NCBI GenBank assembly: GCA_963576785.1
Contig: OY756139.1
Span: 124,001 to 188,000 of the forward strand
Source of the DNA: Chlorophyllum brunneum
Taxonomy: Eukaryota; Basidiomycota; Agaricomycetes; Agaricales; Agaricaceae
Direction: 5' to 3'
Length of the DNA stretch: 64,000 nt
Of the stretch, positions 36,300 to 47,774 are shown one piece after another. The notes below the pieces were generated by a model. That model was given only the letters and a program-made list of their open reading frames with translations. It did not search any database and had not been told where the DNA came from. Position 1 is the first letter of the stretch. Each line of letters begins with the position of its first letter. The position numbers and the translations under genes were made by a program.

Positions 36300-38332
36300 C
36301 ACCACAGCTACCATTATCAATACTACCAAAATCATTGCCAACATCATCAATGGACTGCCTGTATTGCCAGACCTTGATGATATCCTCCACTCATTGCCCA
36401 AGTATTCCATCACCCTCAACAATGAGGAATTTATCCAGCCCATTGGATTACAGCCACATACCATCCCTCCCCTACTTGATATCGAATCCACATGTGACAC
36501 TGCCTGCCTACAACTTTGAAACACTATCAAAAGATGACTATCTGATCGCTACCCCGATCTATGAGGGGATAACACATCTGTTGCCCATTGCAACAAATAT
36601 AGGAATTTGCTTGCTGCTTGTCTTTATAATATGCGAATGCTTAGTTGATACACCTATGCTATATAACAAAGCTACGACATCCTTACTAGCTACACTCTAC
36701 CCAATGGAGTATGTGAGGATTTGCAATGCATCCAACACTCCTATCGACTTCTCTGTTGCTCAATCAGCACTACCCTTAGCACACACAGCCAAGGCAGCCC
36801 TTTATTGACTCCTGACATTCCCCAACTACCCACTCGAAACAATGACCAGTCTCAAGAACCTCCACCAGAGCCTCATCCCATATATTCCACATTGAGAATC
36901 CCTCAAGGCCTTCCTTTCCATGATGCTACTAATGATGGCAATCCAACTCATCAATCAACTCCAGTTCAGACTGACGCCTGAATGGAGCATAGACTCGTTG
37001 AACCTGTGCCTGTCCAAGGCCACCCTACATGTCATGACCCACCTTGATATGAGCATGAACCACCTGCAGTTCCACTCAACTATTACCGGACTATCCAAGA
37101 TCATCACCAGTATCATGACCATGAAAACAAAAGACCCCACTAGATTTCCTACACTGTAGCAACAATTAACCCAACTCCACAAGTTCATAGGCAGCCCATA
37201 CAAAGCACCCAACCTCAAAATACTTGACTTATACTACAAAGCCAACCCAAATATGATCAATGATATGGCCAAACTACCACTTTGGCTTATCAAACCCAAC
37301 GGCTGGATCCCAATATGCAAGAACTATACAATCAACTTGATGAGGTCATCAGCCATGTTCACAGTTCCAGAAATGGAGCAAGTACTCGAAGCTATCATAC
37401 TATTAGGCTCAGGCCTCCCCATCCCAATGGACACTGGCACTCCAGAACTGCCACCACCAGGACCTGAAGTGGCATCTCACCCCCTTTACCATCTGCCACC
37501 TCAACCTTACCACCCTACCAGGATGAAGGCCATTACGAGGATCCCTTCTCAGATGTTGGAAGTGGCCAATTACATTGGATACTGACCTGTCGAACTATAT
37601 GGAGTAGAAGAACTCCCCAAGGACAGTCCTTACTACCGACTACCAAAGATTGAATGTAACAAAATGGAATTCATTACTAACAAAGGGAATAATGTTATGT
37701 CCGAACCTTGAACCTATGTCAGAGGTTATGACAAGTTTCCAGAAGCAATACCACTTGTCCCACCACTACAATCCAATGACACCATTATTGATTCTCTACT
37801 TTGACTAGCCTGGAAATATGTACCATACTTACATGTATGCAACACTGATGGACTCTACTTATGCACCATCAAGAATAACCTCTATGGCGCCTGGAATAAC
37901 AGTTGGAAAGCACAACCAACTACTGAAGAAACTATGTAGTACATCTACCCCTACATATACACTTGCAGTCCAGTGCTCGAAGCACTCATCCACCAACAAA
38001 TCACCGATGGAATCTATTGTATAGAAATGCAACCTAAAGACTTATCACCAGATGATGAACCCGCTGTACCCAGTAGTGACAGCAATGATTTTCCCTATCC
38101 ACTATTGCAATCTACTCGAGCCTTTGTCAAGTCACCCGAGTCCTATCTCTCCAAAGAACCAATCGCATCTATGTCATCCCTATCATCCGACTCCGATCAT
38201 CCTATGGATGCAGTTCTTCCATCACTACCATCATCGTCATTGCCCCCTACCACTTCATCCTGCACATCTTGTGACTGCAGCTGTTCCAATGAATCTCCAT
38301 CATCATCATCCGAGATCTCTGAGGATGAGTAA
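36300..38332 (+). pseudogene. Third ORF of the gypsy element, ending inside the 3' LTR
   Basis: After the chromodomain a protein-like frame begins near 36304 (IANIINGLPVLPDLDDILHS), runs to about 37590 in one frame and continues in a second frame (VELYGVEELPKDSPYY, then ITDGIYCIEMQPKDLSPDDE) across the LTR start at 37693 to a stop at 38332. The end is a Ser-rich acidic tail closing SSSSEISEDE. Nearly all internal stops are TGA or TAG where Trp would fit, so the reading was once a single long protein of roughly 670 codons. No known domain is seen. The 5' LTR carries the matching 3' end of this ORF. Confidence 0.6.
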
Positions 38333-38346
38333 GCACTCATCTGTTT
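37693..38346 (+). repeat. 3' LTR, left part
   Basis: Matches 29021-29670 of the 5' LTR and stops at the poly-T tract of the inserted LINE. Confidence 0.88.
38335..38346. repeat. Target site duplication of the LINE, left
   Basis: The 12 bases actcatctgttt occur here and again at 47051-47062. The last three T merge with the LINE poly-T, so the duplication is 9 to 12 bases. Confidence 0.8.
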
Positions 38347-38366
38347 TTTTTTTTTTTTTTTTTTTT
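38344..38366 (-). other. Poly-A tail of the LINE (T tract on + strand)
   Basis: Twenty-three consecutive T mark the 3' end of the antisense LINE, directly beside the duplicated target site. Confidence 0.9.
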
Positions 38367-38586
38367 GGTAGGGGAAAATCGGCTTTTGACCTTGCCGACA
38401 TGACTAAGTCGTAGTGCAGGCATGGGTGTGTGCTTCCCGACCTGCTAAAAACCCCCCTGGACTGCCCACCTTAGTGTCGCCCATCCTGTGGTATCAAGGG
38501 GAGGGGCTATGCCTCCTCTGATCCAAGTGGTTTTTATGCCACTCCCAGGTTTCTCTGGGCAGGCCCGGTACGTGGTGTATCTACCC

Positions 38587-41500
38587 CTAGATGTTCACTT
38601 GTGTCAGTTCATTGGCTTTGTTGATCTCTAATATCTTTTCTCCAGTGGTCCAGCGGTCATAGAAGGTTTTCTTTTTTTGTTTCATTGTTTCAAAGTTGTT
38701 TCCTCTGTTGGCAGTGCGCCACTCAGTCTCTAGTTTGTCCTTTATCTGTTGTATGTCTAGTGGGGTCTCATTGAAGATTCGGTTGTTGCGGTTCAGCCAT
38801 ATGGTCCATGCAGTTTCACATACCAGTTCCTGATATTTCGTATTTTCATAGGCTTTAGGGGGACAGGGGGTGGAGGGGAGTTTCACTGATCCAGGTGCCA
38901 TCACTATTCCAATGCAAGGGTTGAGCCATGGGTATTTACTTGTCTTCTTCCATAGGTCCTTGGTTATTTTCCATATTTCTGTAGCTTTGTTTAGGGGGCA
39001 ACTCAGGAGTATGTGGTTTATTGTTTCAATTTCGCCACATTGGCAGAACATCTTGTCTTCCCATCCAGGGATATTGCAAAACCAGAGGCCTACTTTTAAT
39101 CGGTTGTGGATCATTTTCCAGGCAAAGTCACGGTATTTCATGGGGATGTGGTCAAGGCTCAGGCTGTTCCAGATGTCTTCTGTTTGCAGGGTTCTTCCAG
39201 TCTTATCTTTCTGGGCATTCTTTATTATTACCAGGTTTTGTTGTGTCGTGTGTGTTCCGGGTATTATGTTTCGGGCTTTTAGGACAGATTGATATGCAGA
39301 TTTTTGGGTGAGGGACTGTAATCTTGCTCCTTCGACTCTGTAGTTTAGGGGGATCACAATGGGTGGAGTTTGGTCCAGGGTTTCAAGGGTAGTTGTCTTT
39401 GCTGTCTTTTGTAGGTTTTTTAGTTTGCTCTTTTCTTCATCATTTTGGCCTGTTCTCATAAATATTTTTCCATTGTGTTTTCTTATTGTAAAGGTCAGTT
39501 CTTTCCATATTTTTTCGTTAGAGGAGTCAATGTAGTTGCTGTCTTCCCATTTCTGTAGATTCGTGCATATATTGTGGATTGTAGATTCTAGGTCACTTAT
39601 TATTAAGATATTTCCTTGGCTCTCAGATATAGCATTGGTTATGGTCTCTATTCTTGCTTTGCTTTCATTTTGTGCATTTAGTATGTAAGTATGTTCTTTT
39701 GTTCTGTCCGGTTTTGAAATGACTAAGCTTTTGGATACATAGATGTTCAGTTCTCTTTTTGTAACTTTTTTACAGGTTGTGTATATTGTTTCAGAGGTTT
39801 GGAGAGTTGTCTCTCTTCTGGGGAGGGTAATAGTTAGGTTGTTTGTCTTGTTGTTTCTCTTCTTGTACTTATTTGTCTGACTAAAGATTCGAACTGATTT
39901 CTCAGGGGTTGAGTTTTCAAAGAATCGGGGGTTCAAGAGGATAGGTCGCAATGTGGGGTCGGCTTCTTTAAAGTGTCTTAGTCGTCTTGGTGTATGATCT
40001 AGTTTGAGGTCTAGGGGGTCTTCATGGATTGGGTTCAGTTTCTTAGGAATGTGGTCTAAAATTATCTTGGCCATGTTGATGCATCAGGTATTATGTTCAC
40101 ATGTGTTGTCTCCTTCTTTTTCAATGAACTCTTTAAGTTGTCCCACATTTTCAATGCTGTGATGCTCCCTAAGGTATCTTGATGACTTTTTATTCCAGAT
40201 GTAGTGATTCTTTACAGCCATGTGGTGCCATACAGGGAGGCTCTTTTTTATCTTTTGTGTGACATTTATAGCATCATAGCCAACATTGTACTTTTGCCCA
40301 ATTCTAAGCATTTCTGTGACAAAGCTAGGGGTTTTGGAGTTGGCAGCTTCGGATTCATTCCATGATTGTAGTATCCAACTTTTTTTGCTCAGGTTTTCTA
40401 CTCTAGGTTGTTTTTGGATGTTTCTGAATAGTATTTGGTCTACTACAAAGGCCCATGTGGGACGTGTCTTAGGGGGCATCAGGTATTTTTGTAACCACAT
40501 TATGTTGATTGCTTCTATTCTTGCTTGTATGTCAGGTATTCCTAGGCCTCCCTTTGATCTTGGTTGGGTTACTTCTTCCCATTTCATTAGTGCCTTCTTA
40601 TCTTTCCACAGAAAGTCTTTCATTTGTTTTTCCATTCGTTTTTGCACATTTTTTGGCATTCCATTCACTGTTGCAAGGAAGAGAGCTCTCGATTGTACTA
40701 GGGCCTTCAATATTAGTTCATTTCCTCTCATTGATAAGTTCATTTTGCTCCATGTGTCCATGATTTCTTTTTGTGATTTTAGAATTGTTTCCCATTGTGT
40801 GTGTTGGTCATTTTCATTTCCTACCCATGCTCCTAATGTTCTCAGTGATTCTCCTTCACCTATAATTCTTACATTGTCTTTGATTGTGCTACCAGGAAGG
40901 TTATTTATTTTTTGGGATGTTTCTACTTGCTTGCGGTATTCTTTGGGACCAATTGGGAGATATTCAGTCTTTTCTGTGTTGAATTTGGCTGTTGATGCTT
41001 TGCAGAAGTCAGCAATGATTCGGTCGAGTAGGCTTAGGTTGTCATTGTCATTCAAGTAAACGAGGGTATTGTCTGCAAATAGGGAGGTTATAACTCGGTT
41101 GTTTATTCCAGGGAAGTGGAAACCTTGTAGGGGGGAGTTTCGGATTGCTATGGCTAGTGGTTCGATTGCTAGGTTGTATAGGAGACATGACATGGGGCAT
41201 CCTTGTCTGACACCTCTTAGGATGTCAATTGCTTGTCCAAGTGTTCCATTAACCATTACTATTGTTCGGGCATTTTTGTATAGTTGTTGTACCTTGAATA
41301 TGAACTCTTTTGGGAAGGCAAATTTTTCAAGGGCTTTCCATAGATAGTCATGGGCTATTTTATCATATGCTTTTTCTTGATCTAGAGCAATGATTATTCC
41401 GTTTTTTTCGAAACTATCACAGTAGTTTATTATTGACTCAGTTAGTCAAGTATGGTCATATATTCCTCGTCCAGGTATAAAGCCAGCCTGGTCTGGGTGT

Positions 41501-43673
41501 ATAAGGTTGGGGGCAATTTCACCTAATTTGGTGGCAATAGTTTTGGTCATAAGTTTGTAGTCAGCATTAGTTAGGGTTATTGGTCGGTAGTTTTCTACTC
41601 TAGTCTTGTCTTTTTTCTTGTATAGGAGGTGCATGGCTCCTAGGTTAAAGTCTGGGCTTTCCAGGCCTCTAGTTTCAATCTCATTGTATGTGAGGGATAG
41701 CATTCATATTATATTTGGGATTTTTTCCTTAGGTTTATTTGGGGATTTACACTGTTCCTTGTATTTGTCATATTTTTCCATCCAGTACTTATAGAATTTG
41801 TAGGGTAGGCCATCAATACCTGGTGAAACTCCGTTTGCAGATGCTTTAAGCGCTTTTCTTATTTCTTCTTCTGTTGTCTTTTGTTTCATTTTGTTTTTGT
41901 TTTCATTTGTGAGCTGTACACTCACTTGGTCAAGGAATTTGTTTATATGCGTAAGTTCATCAGGGGTCTGGGGGGGGGGGGGGGGGCTTGGAGGTTTTGA
42001 TGATGGGCAGAGGCTATTTCTCTCATTGCATTTGTCTCTCTAATGAGGTTTCCATTTTTGTTTTGTAGTACTATGATCACTGAGGGGTTGTATCTTTTCT
42101 TGTTTAGCTGGAAGAAGTATTTTGTGTTCCATTCACCTTCTTTTTTGAATCTGGCTTTAGCTGACAGTTGTGTACTGTGTATGCAGTTGCTTTCTATGTC
42201 TTCAAGTTCAGATATGAGATCATATGCTTCATTTCTTTGGTACAGTAGCTCAGAGTTGTTTTGGTTTAATGTTTTTTGGAGTTTTTGGATTTTAGCAGAT
42301 CTCTCTTGGTTTTGACTATGCTTTCTCTCTGTGGCTTCTTTGATTCCAACTTTCTTGATCTGCATTTTGCCTTTGCACCAGTGCTGGGTTACTTGTTGTC
42401 CAGACGCAGCCTGTTGTTCCATTTTTTCTTCTATTTCGAGCAACGTTTTGTGGGTACGTTTTTGGAATATCGAGTAGTTTATTGTGTCATTATCTAGTTT
42501 CCAAAGTCCTTTGCCAATGTATGGTAGCCCTTTTTTCATTATATCAACAAAAACTAGTCTATGGTCTGATATTTGTACAGCAGGGCTTATGCTCCAGTTG
42601 TGAGAGTATTTGAAAGTTTCCTCGTTTACATATATACGGTCTATCCTTGATAGGCTTACTCCTCGGATGTTTTTCTGGCTGAAGGTGAAGTCTTTTGTTG
42701 TAGGTTGGGTTGTTCTCCATCCATCAGTTAGTTTATATTTGGACTCAATTTGTTTCCATTATTCAATGATTCGGTAGTCATTGGAGTGGATGGGGAGGCG
42801 GTCTATTTCTTCTTCCACAAAGTTGAAGTCTCCTAATATTAGGGGTTCGTGTAGATGGTCCAAGGTTTCTAACTTTGACTTCAGTTCAATCAGAAACTCT
42901 AGTTTGTCGGAGACAGGGTTGGGAGGATATACATTTATAATACTGACTGTTTGCTCATTCCATTCTAGGGTAAGTAGTGATGCACGTCCTTTTATTATGG
43001 GGATGTGGGTCCATAGCGGTTGGTTGTTATCATTCCATCCAAGTAATTCTTTGTTGATTATGAAGGCTATTCCATTTTTATTATTAAGTCCGGGGTTACT
43101 TTCTATGTGTATTTTGGGGTTTTTATTCATTAGGTTCAGGTGGTCATGTTCATTGAGTTTGGTTTCCTGGATTCCTAGTACTAGTATGCGATTCTTTCGA
43201 ACGAGTGTTGTGATATCTTGGTATTTAGAAGTGTGGTTGGCATAATTCTGTCCTCTGGTGTTTAAAGATCCAATTCTTATGTTTATCTTTTTGCCTGATG
43301 AGGCAGAGGTGACAGGAAGGGCGGGACTGTTTTCCCGGTTTAGTGGTTCTACAGGGGAGGTCAACCAGTTGGAAACCAACATCTGTAGGGCTCTAGGGTC
43401 TGAGTCCTGGGGTCTAGAGCCATTCGACCCCAGACTTAAGGTGTTGGTATGGGTAGCTGCTGCTGTGCCCGGGTTTAGACTCTCAGACCTTAAGCTCTGA
43501 GTAGCAGGAGTTGCGCTCTCCCCGATGTTACCATTCTGTGTTCCAGAACAGCCTGCGTATCTTATTTCATTAGGTTGTAGTGTCATGGTTGTTAGGGTAG
43601 AACTATGTTCCGGGTTTTGTTGTGGGGGTGGTTCCTTGTCTTCGAGGTTTGCATAGGTTTGTCGGTTATTCAT
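38587..43673 (-). pseudogene. LINE ORF2 (endonuclease, reverse transcriptase, RNase H)
   Basis: Starts at ATG 43671-43673. The endonuclease reads IRIGSLNTRGQNYANHTSK, VLGIQETKL and LILGDFNFVEEEIDRLP, with the SDHRLV end near 42560. A run of 17 C (41970-41986 as G) then shifts the frame. The RT reads YRPITLTNADYKLMTKTIAT, DQAGFIPGRGIYDHT, ALDQEKAYDKIAHDYLWKAL and SLFADNTLVY, where the usual F/YADD has lost its second Asp. The frame changes at 40080. The C-terminal part has an RNase H-like block (LIISDLESTIHN, LQKWEDSNYIDSSNEKIWKE) and CQCGEIETINHILLSCP, ending at 38587. Stops at 42757, 41701 and 41446 also interrupt it. Confidence 0.88.
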
Positions 43674-43679
43674 TTGACA

Positions 43680-44440
43680 GTCATAGGTATGGGAAGGTTT
43701 ATGTTTGGCTTGTGGTCAGTCTTATATTTTGATTTGTGGTTAGTCTTATACTGGTCTGTGGCTGGTTTATATGCTTAGTTCATAGTGTTACTCAGGTTTC
43801 GGAGCTTGGTTTATGTTTGGTTTATTAGTAAGTTGTCATCTTGGGCCATTGTATTACTCGGGTCTTAGGTTTTGACGGATGGTCTTATACTAGTCTTTAC
43901 CCTTAGGTCACAAAGTTACTCAAGTTTCGGGATTTGAAGCCAGTCTTATACTAGTTTACATGCTTAGGTTGGAACGTTATTCAAGTTCCGGGACTTGGTT
44001 TGGGTCCATTTAAGTAGAGGACTATCATCTTGGATTGTTATGTTGTTCAAGTTTTATATTTGGACTCATGGTCAGTCTTGTACTAGTCTATGTGTTTAGG
44101 TTGTAGCACTACTCAACATACGGGACTTGGTTTATACTTGGTTCGGCAGTGGCTTATTAGCTTAGGTTGTTATTTTACTCAAGTCTCAGGTTTCAGCTTA
44201 TGATCGGCCTTATACTTTGTGTACTCGGGTCAGTTTGTTACTAGGGTTTCGGAGATTGGCATATACTCAGGTCAGTAGTATCCTATCAGCTTAGGTTGTC
44301 GTGATAATCACGTCTCGGACCTTTTTTTTTAGCTTATGGTCAGTCTTGTAGTAGTCTATGGGCTTAGGATAGCATGTTACTCAAGTTCCGGGGTGTACCT
44401 TGTGCTTGGTTCAGGGTTATGGGCTCATATTAGGTCTTTG
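43680..44440. repeat. Degenerate tandem array, about 63-bp period
   Basis: A motif like gttactcaagttccgggact recurs at 43787, 43853, 43915, 43976, 44042, 44108, 44174, 44237, 44302 and 44376, spaced 61-66 bases (the last 74, with a T-run insertion). A second motif, cagtcttatactagtctatg, marks alternate units, so a 126-base higher-order unit is likely. The array lies between ORF1 and ORF2 of the LINE. Confidence 0.8.
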
Positions 44441-44599
44441 TAGATCAGATAAGTGGGTCTTTGGGTCTGGTTGTTTATTGTTCTACTTAGAGTCACACTT
44501 TGTCTTACCCATTTGGCTATCATTGTCTTACTCGGACTTTTATTGCAGCATAATCAGTTCTAGGGGGTTATGGGTATACAAGCAGATATGGTAGTGATA

Positions 44600-45880
44600 T
44601 TAGTCCATCTTAAAGAAAGCCTGACTAGCCCTAGACGTGTTCACAGTTCTCTCCCCATAGGCCATGGCCCAGACTGTCCTTATCTTGTGCATCACACATC
44701 CTGACGACGGGTGACTGTGGCTGTGGCAGACTTTGCAATTCTCGGCCTTTGCTATGGACAGTCTGTTGTGGTTGTCGAAAACGTAGTTGGCTTGAATGTT
44801 GATCGGGTCTGTGGTTGTGAGTTTAACAGATACAAACCAGGCTCCACCCTTATTCACCGGGTCAGCCGACACCTTAACCGATACAACGTTGGGCCAGAAG
44901 GAGTTGAAGACAGTTCTAATCTCGGCTCTTTGGTCAATACAGCGAGTTCCATCATACTTGACTTGGTAGTACGCGGAGTCTGAGGGCGGGATGGCGGGAG
45001 GTCTGAAGGTCACTAGTTTTCCTATACGGGTCTTTTAGTGTGTGGTTCATAGGTTTGGGAATGCTTACCTTTGTCGCTAGTGTATACAATTCCTAAGTCT
45101 AGTAGAGTTCAGGCTTTGACTTTACTTCTCATATTGATGATATACCATGGGGATTCATCCCGGGACTTGTCACAAGCATCTTCTAGCTTGACAGCTTCTT
45201 CCTTTAGCATCATGTTGATTGCTCCTATGATAGCCTGGAGCTTCATCTCATTCTTCATAATGCTAGTGAAGGCTGCGAGTATATAGTTCTACGGGCTCAT
45301 TAGTGATGTACTTTGATTAGCAGTGGTGACTCACGTTGGCTTTCTTCCCAAAGGTCCTTATAAACTCCGTTCTGAAGTCTTCCCTCTTCCACGCCGATGG
45401 GTATGCATCAGTCATAGTCACAAAGTCGGGTTTATCTTCATCTGGGACCACTTTCCAGTCAGCTTCGGTGGTGTCCACTTTTCCTTCTATCCATATGATG
45501 GGTTCTTCGTCAGACTCATCTAGCTCAATGTCGGCAGCTCCTGGGTTGCTGATGGTGGGGAACCTGAGAGGTGATGGCTCCTTGCCATTTATCGGGGTCG
45601 GTGAGAATAGGTCCTCGCTGTTGGAGAGGGTCAGGGAATCAGTCCTCCTTTTCTTAGCTTCTCTCTTCTTGGCTTTCTCCTTTTCCTTATTCTCTTTGTC
45701 CTTGTCCTCCTTGTTAGTCTTCCTTTTCTCTATAGATTCTGGTTCTCCCCACCCAGCCTTTCTTTTCTCCTTGCGAGTTCCTTGTACTAATGGTCAATCT
45801 TTGTGGTGGTTACTTATTAACTTTGCTTACTGGTTGACTCGCTTGAGGGTTGAGAACAGTTAATGGGAGTCTTAGACTGG
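44600..45880 (-). pseudogene. LINE ORF1 (gag-like, zinc knuckle)
   Basis: Minus-strand frames read NKEKEKAKKREAKKRRTDSL, a basic region, then VTMTDAYPSAWKREDFRTEF, MKNEMKLQAIIGAINMMLKE and DACDKSRDESPWYIINMRSK, then an open part from 45013 with TTTDPINIQANYVFDNHNRL and a CCHC knuckle CKVCHSHSHPSSGC near 44705-44746. Several frameshifts separate the parts. ORF1 proteins of LINEs bind the element RNA. Confidence 0.7.
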
Positions 45881-45889
45881 GTGGTAGAC

Positions 45890-47050
45890 ATGGGGAGAAG
45901 TTGTTTAGAGGTGTAGACGTTGAGAGAGCGGGTTGGTTTATGGTATGACAGTTTTCTTTTCTAACTTACACGTGACTCTTACTTACTTGTTCTCACAGTG
46001 TTGTTTATTTACTATATGTCTGTCTGCTATTCGGTAGTAGTGTTTTGCTCAGTTTTTACAGCCTAGGGGTTATGTCTTAGAGTACATAGGTATTACTTGG
46101 TCTATATTGTGACTACGGATCATTATAGATGATTTACGCTATTACTTCTGGGGTTGACTGATCCGGGCGGGTTTTATGCGGACAGAGAAGATTGATTAAT
46201 TATACTACCTTTTCTTGATTAACCGATAAGCATTCTTATATATTTGTATTGTCGGGCAGTTTTATTGAGGATATGACTTTACTATGTAACTATCAGTAGG
46301 GGGCGTATTTCACTCTTTATTTCTTATGAGCTACAGACTATTATACTACTTAGTGACTTATAATAGGGTGACTATACTATATGATTAGTGTATGTGGTGG
46401 TTTTCCGATCTATGCTAAATGGTGACTTATTACAAAGGTGACTATGTTACATGACTAGTATAGGTGATATGCCCCTTAAGCGTAGTCTGGGTCCATCCTT
46501 GGGGACTTCCTCCAGTCTATGTTAGGGGCTCTAGACGGTGATAGGTCCAGACACTTAGGGTCTTTCTCTACCTCCGTCTAGGTTATCACAGAACTATTCG
46601 ATAAATTGACTAATGGATGTGACTGGTATTTTTAAGCATAGGCTAATGCGGGCCTTACGGCCTTTACTAGTCTACTAGATTCCCTCAGGATTTACTGACT
46701 TGACGTGGTCAATAAACCAGGTTTCCTTAACCTTGCCAAAGGTAAGTACACCCTAAACCCCGGCTTTGGGTGCTCTTGACGTAAAGTAACCCTCGACCGT
46801 CTCCTATCTAGATTCATTCAAAATGCGTACGCAAGAGCTTTCCTAAACTCAGAGCCCCCAGACTCAAACTCCCTCGGTCCACAAGAATTTCACTAGATGG
46901 AGATTTTGTATATGATATATTAGGTCCCTTGTTCTCTTCTATGCTGTTAGCAGGGACTGTTAGTTAGGACTAGTCCTTGTGCCTGGGTGCCACGACAAGG
47001 CCACATAGTAGACATATTAATAATCATATTAATGATGCCTTCACCTAGGT
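45890..47050 (-). other. 5' untranslated region of the LINE
   Basis: About 1.1 kb between the start of ORF1 and the 5' border of the LINE. No ORF or repeat is recognised. It should contain the internal promoter. Confidence 0.5.
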
Positions 47051-47062
47051 ACTCATCTGTTT
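47051..47062. repeat. Target site duplication of the LINE, right
   Basis: actcatctgttt, identical to 38335-38346, then the interrupted LTR resumes with caccgtcatcagtttcac. Confidence 0.8.
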
Positions 47063-47544
47063 CACCGTCATCAGTTTCACTTCACTCTATGTTTAGCTGT
47101 TTCATCTTTATCAGTTTCACATTTATCTTTAGTAGTGTTTCACCTTAAGTTTCATATCTATCAGTTTCACATTGTGAAATGTGTTTCAGTCTCATTATCT
47201 ATACTCAGTAGTATTTATAGAAAAGAAGTAGTTAGTATAAATAGCTGACTGTATTAGGAAGTCAAAGCTTAAGCTTTGATCTTCTACAGGGATAGCCTTC
47301 TTGATCACCTGAGAAGAGTTTCTGTTGACAGTTGCTGTCAATCAATAGAAGATTGCTTAACTGCTTATTCTCTACTCGCTCTCATCACTCAGAGCTACGA
47401 GATAAACGGGATTCCCATTTCTTGGTTGAGTAATGACAGTTTGATAACATTTGCTTATCCAGTTACTTGGCTGAGATAGGTATTAAGGCCATACCCTAGA
47501 GGTTACATCCTCTTCAATTGCCCTTAGTAGCTGAATCCATAATA
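47051..47544 (+). repeat. 3' LTR, right part
   Basis: Matches the end of the 5' LTR from about 29650 to 30134, including the shared aagtcaaagcttaagctttg. Joined to 37693-38346 it rebuilds a single LTR of the same length as the 5' copy. The last 17 positions differ from the 5' copy only by transitions. Confidence 0.86.
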
Positions 47545-47730
47545 GAAAGACTATTAATGGCAGTATAAGTTGTGTCTGTTGAGATTGAGATTCCCAAGTG
47601 AGATAGTAGCTCAACCACAGCTTCTGATACTCTACAGGACTGTAAGAACAGTCCTATCATTGGCTGAAGTGTATTACACTTCTGGTTGGTGTTATGTATC
47701 ATAATACTCAAGCATTTGATCTGTTTCTAT
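47545..47730 (-). pseudogene. Fragment resembling a mushroom DUF6589-type transposon protein
   Basis: The minus strand reads TLQPMIGLFLQSCRVSEAVV and ELLSHLGISIST, close to a block (GLFLHSC--PE-V-ELL--IG-SIS) I associate with DUF6589 proteins of mushrooms. It is cut at the LTR end and abuts the NACHT exon through an intron-like gap. Assignment rests on memory of that block. Confidence 0.45.
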
Positions 47731-47774
47731 ATGTTGTAAGTGTATATATCACTGTGAAAATAGGGAATACTTAC

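Larger units (their letters stand above)
38347..47050 (-). mobile_element. LINE (non-LTR) retrotransposon, nearly full length, antisense
   Basis: On the minus strand it runs from a 5' region at 47050 through an ORF1 with a zinc knuckle, a tandem repeat array, an endonuclease, reverse transcriptase, RNase H and a CCHC-like C-terminal motif, to a poly-A tail seen as 23 T at 38344-38366. It lies within the 3' LTR of the gypsy element with a target duplication, which proves it is younger. ORF order and the RNase H resemble the Tad1-like LINEs of fungi; the clade is inference. Confidence 0.9.
29021..47544 (+). mobile_element. Ty3/gypsy chromovirus-type LTR retrotransposon, degenerate, with nested LINE
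   Basis: Two LTRs beginning tgttatgtccgaacc (29021 and 37693) flank gag, a pol polyprotein in the order protease, reverse transcriptase, RNase H, integrase, and a C-terminal chromodomain. Integrase downstream of RNase H plus a chromodomain places it in the chromovirus branch of Ty3/gypsy. A third ORF follows. The 3' LTR is split by a LINE. Stops, frameshifts and catalytic-site losses show it cannot move on its own. No matching short duplication was found just outside the two LTR ends (gatgg left, gaaag right). Confidence 0.9.

Noticed and set aside
40286..41059. 257-residue plus-strand frame opposite the LINE
   Set aside because: Shadow of the reverse transcriptase ORF on the minus strand.
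43680..44440. Tandem array considered as a CRISPR array
   Set aside because: Units are degenerate end to end with no conserved repeat plus unique spacer pattern, and the context is a eukaryotic LINE.
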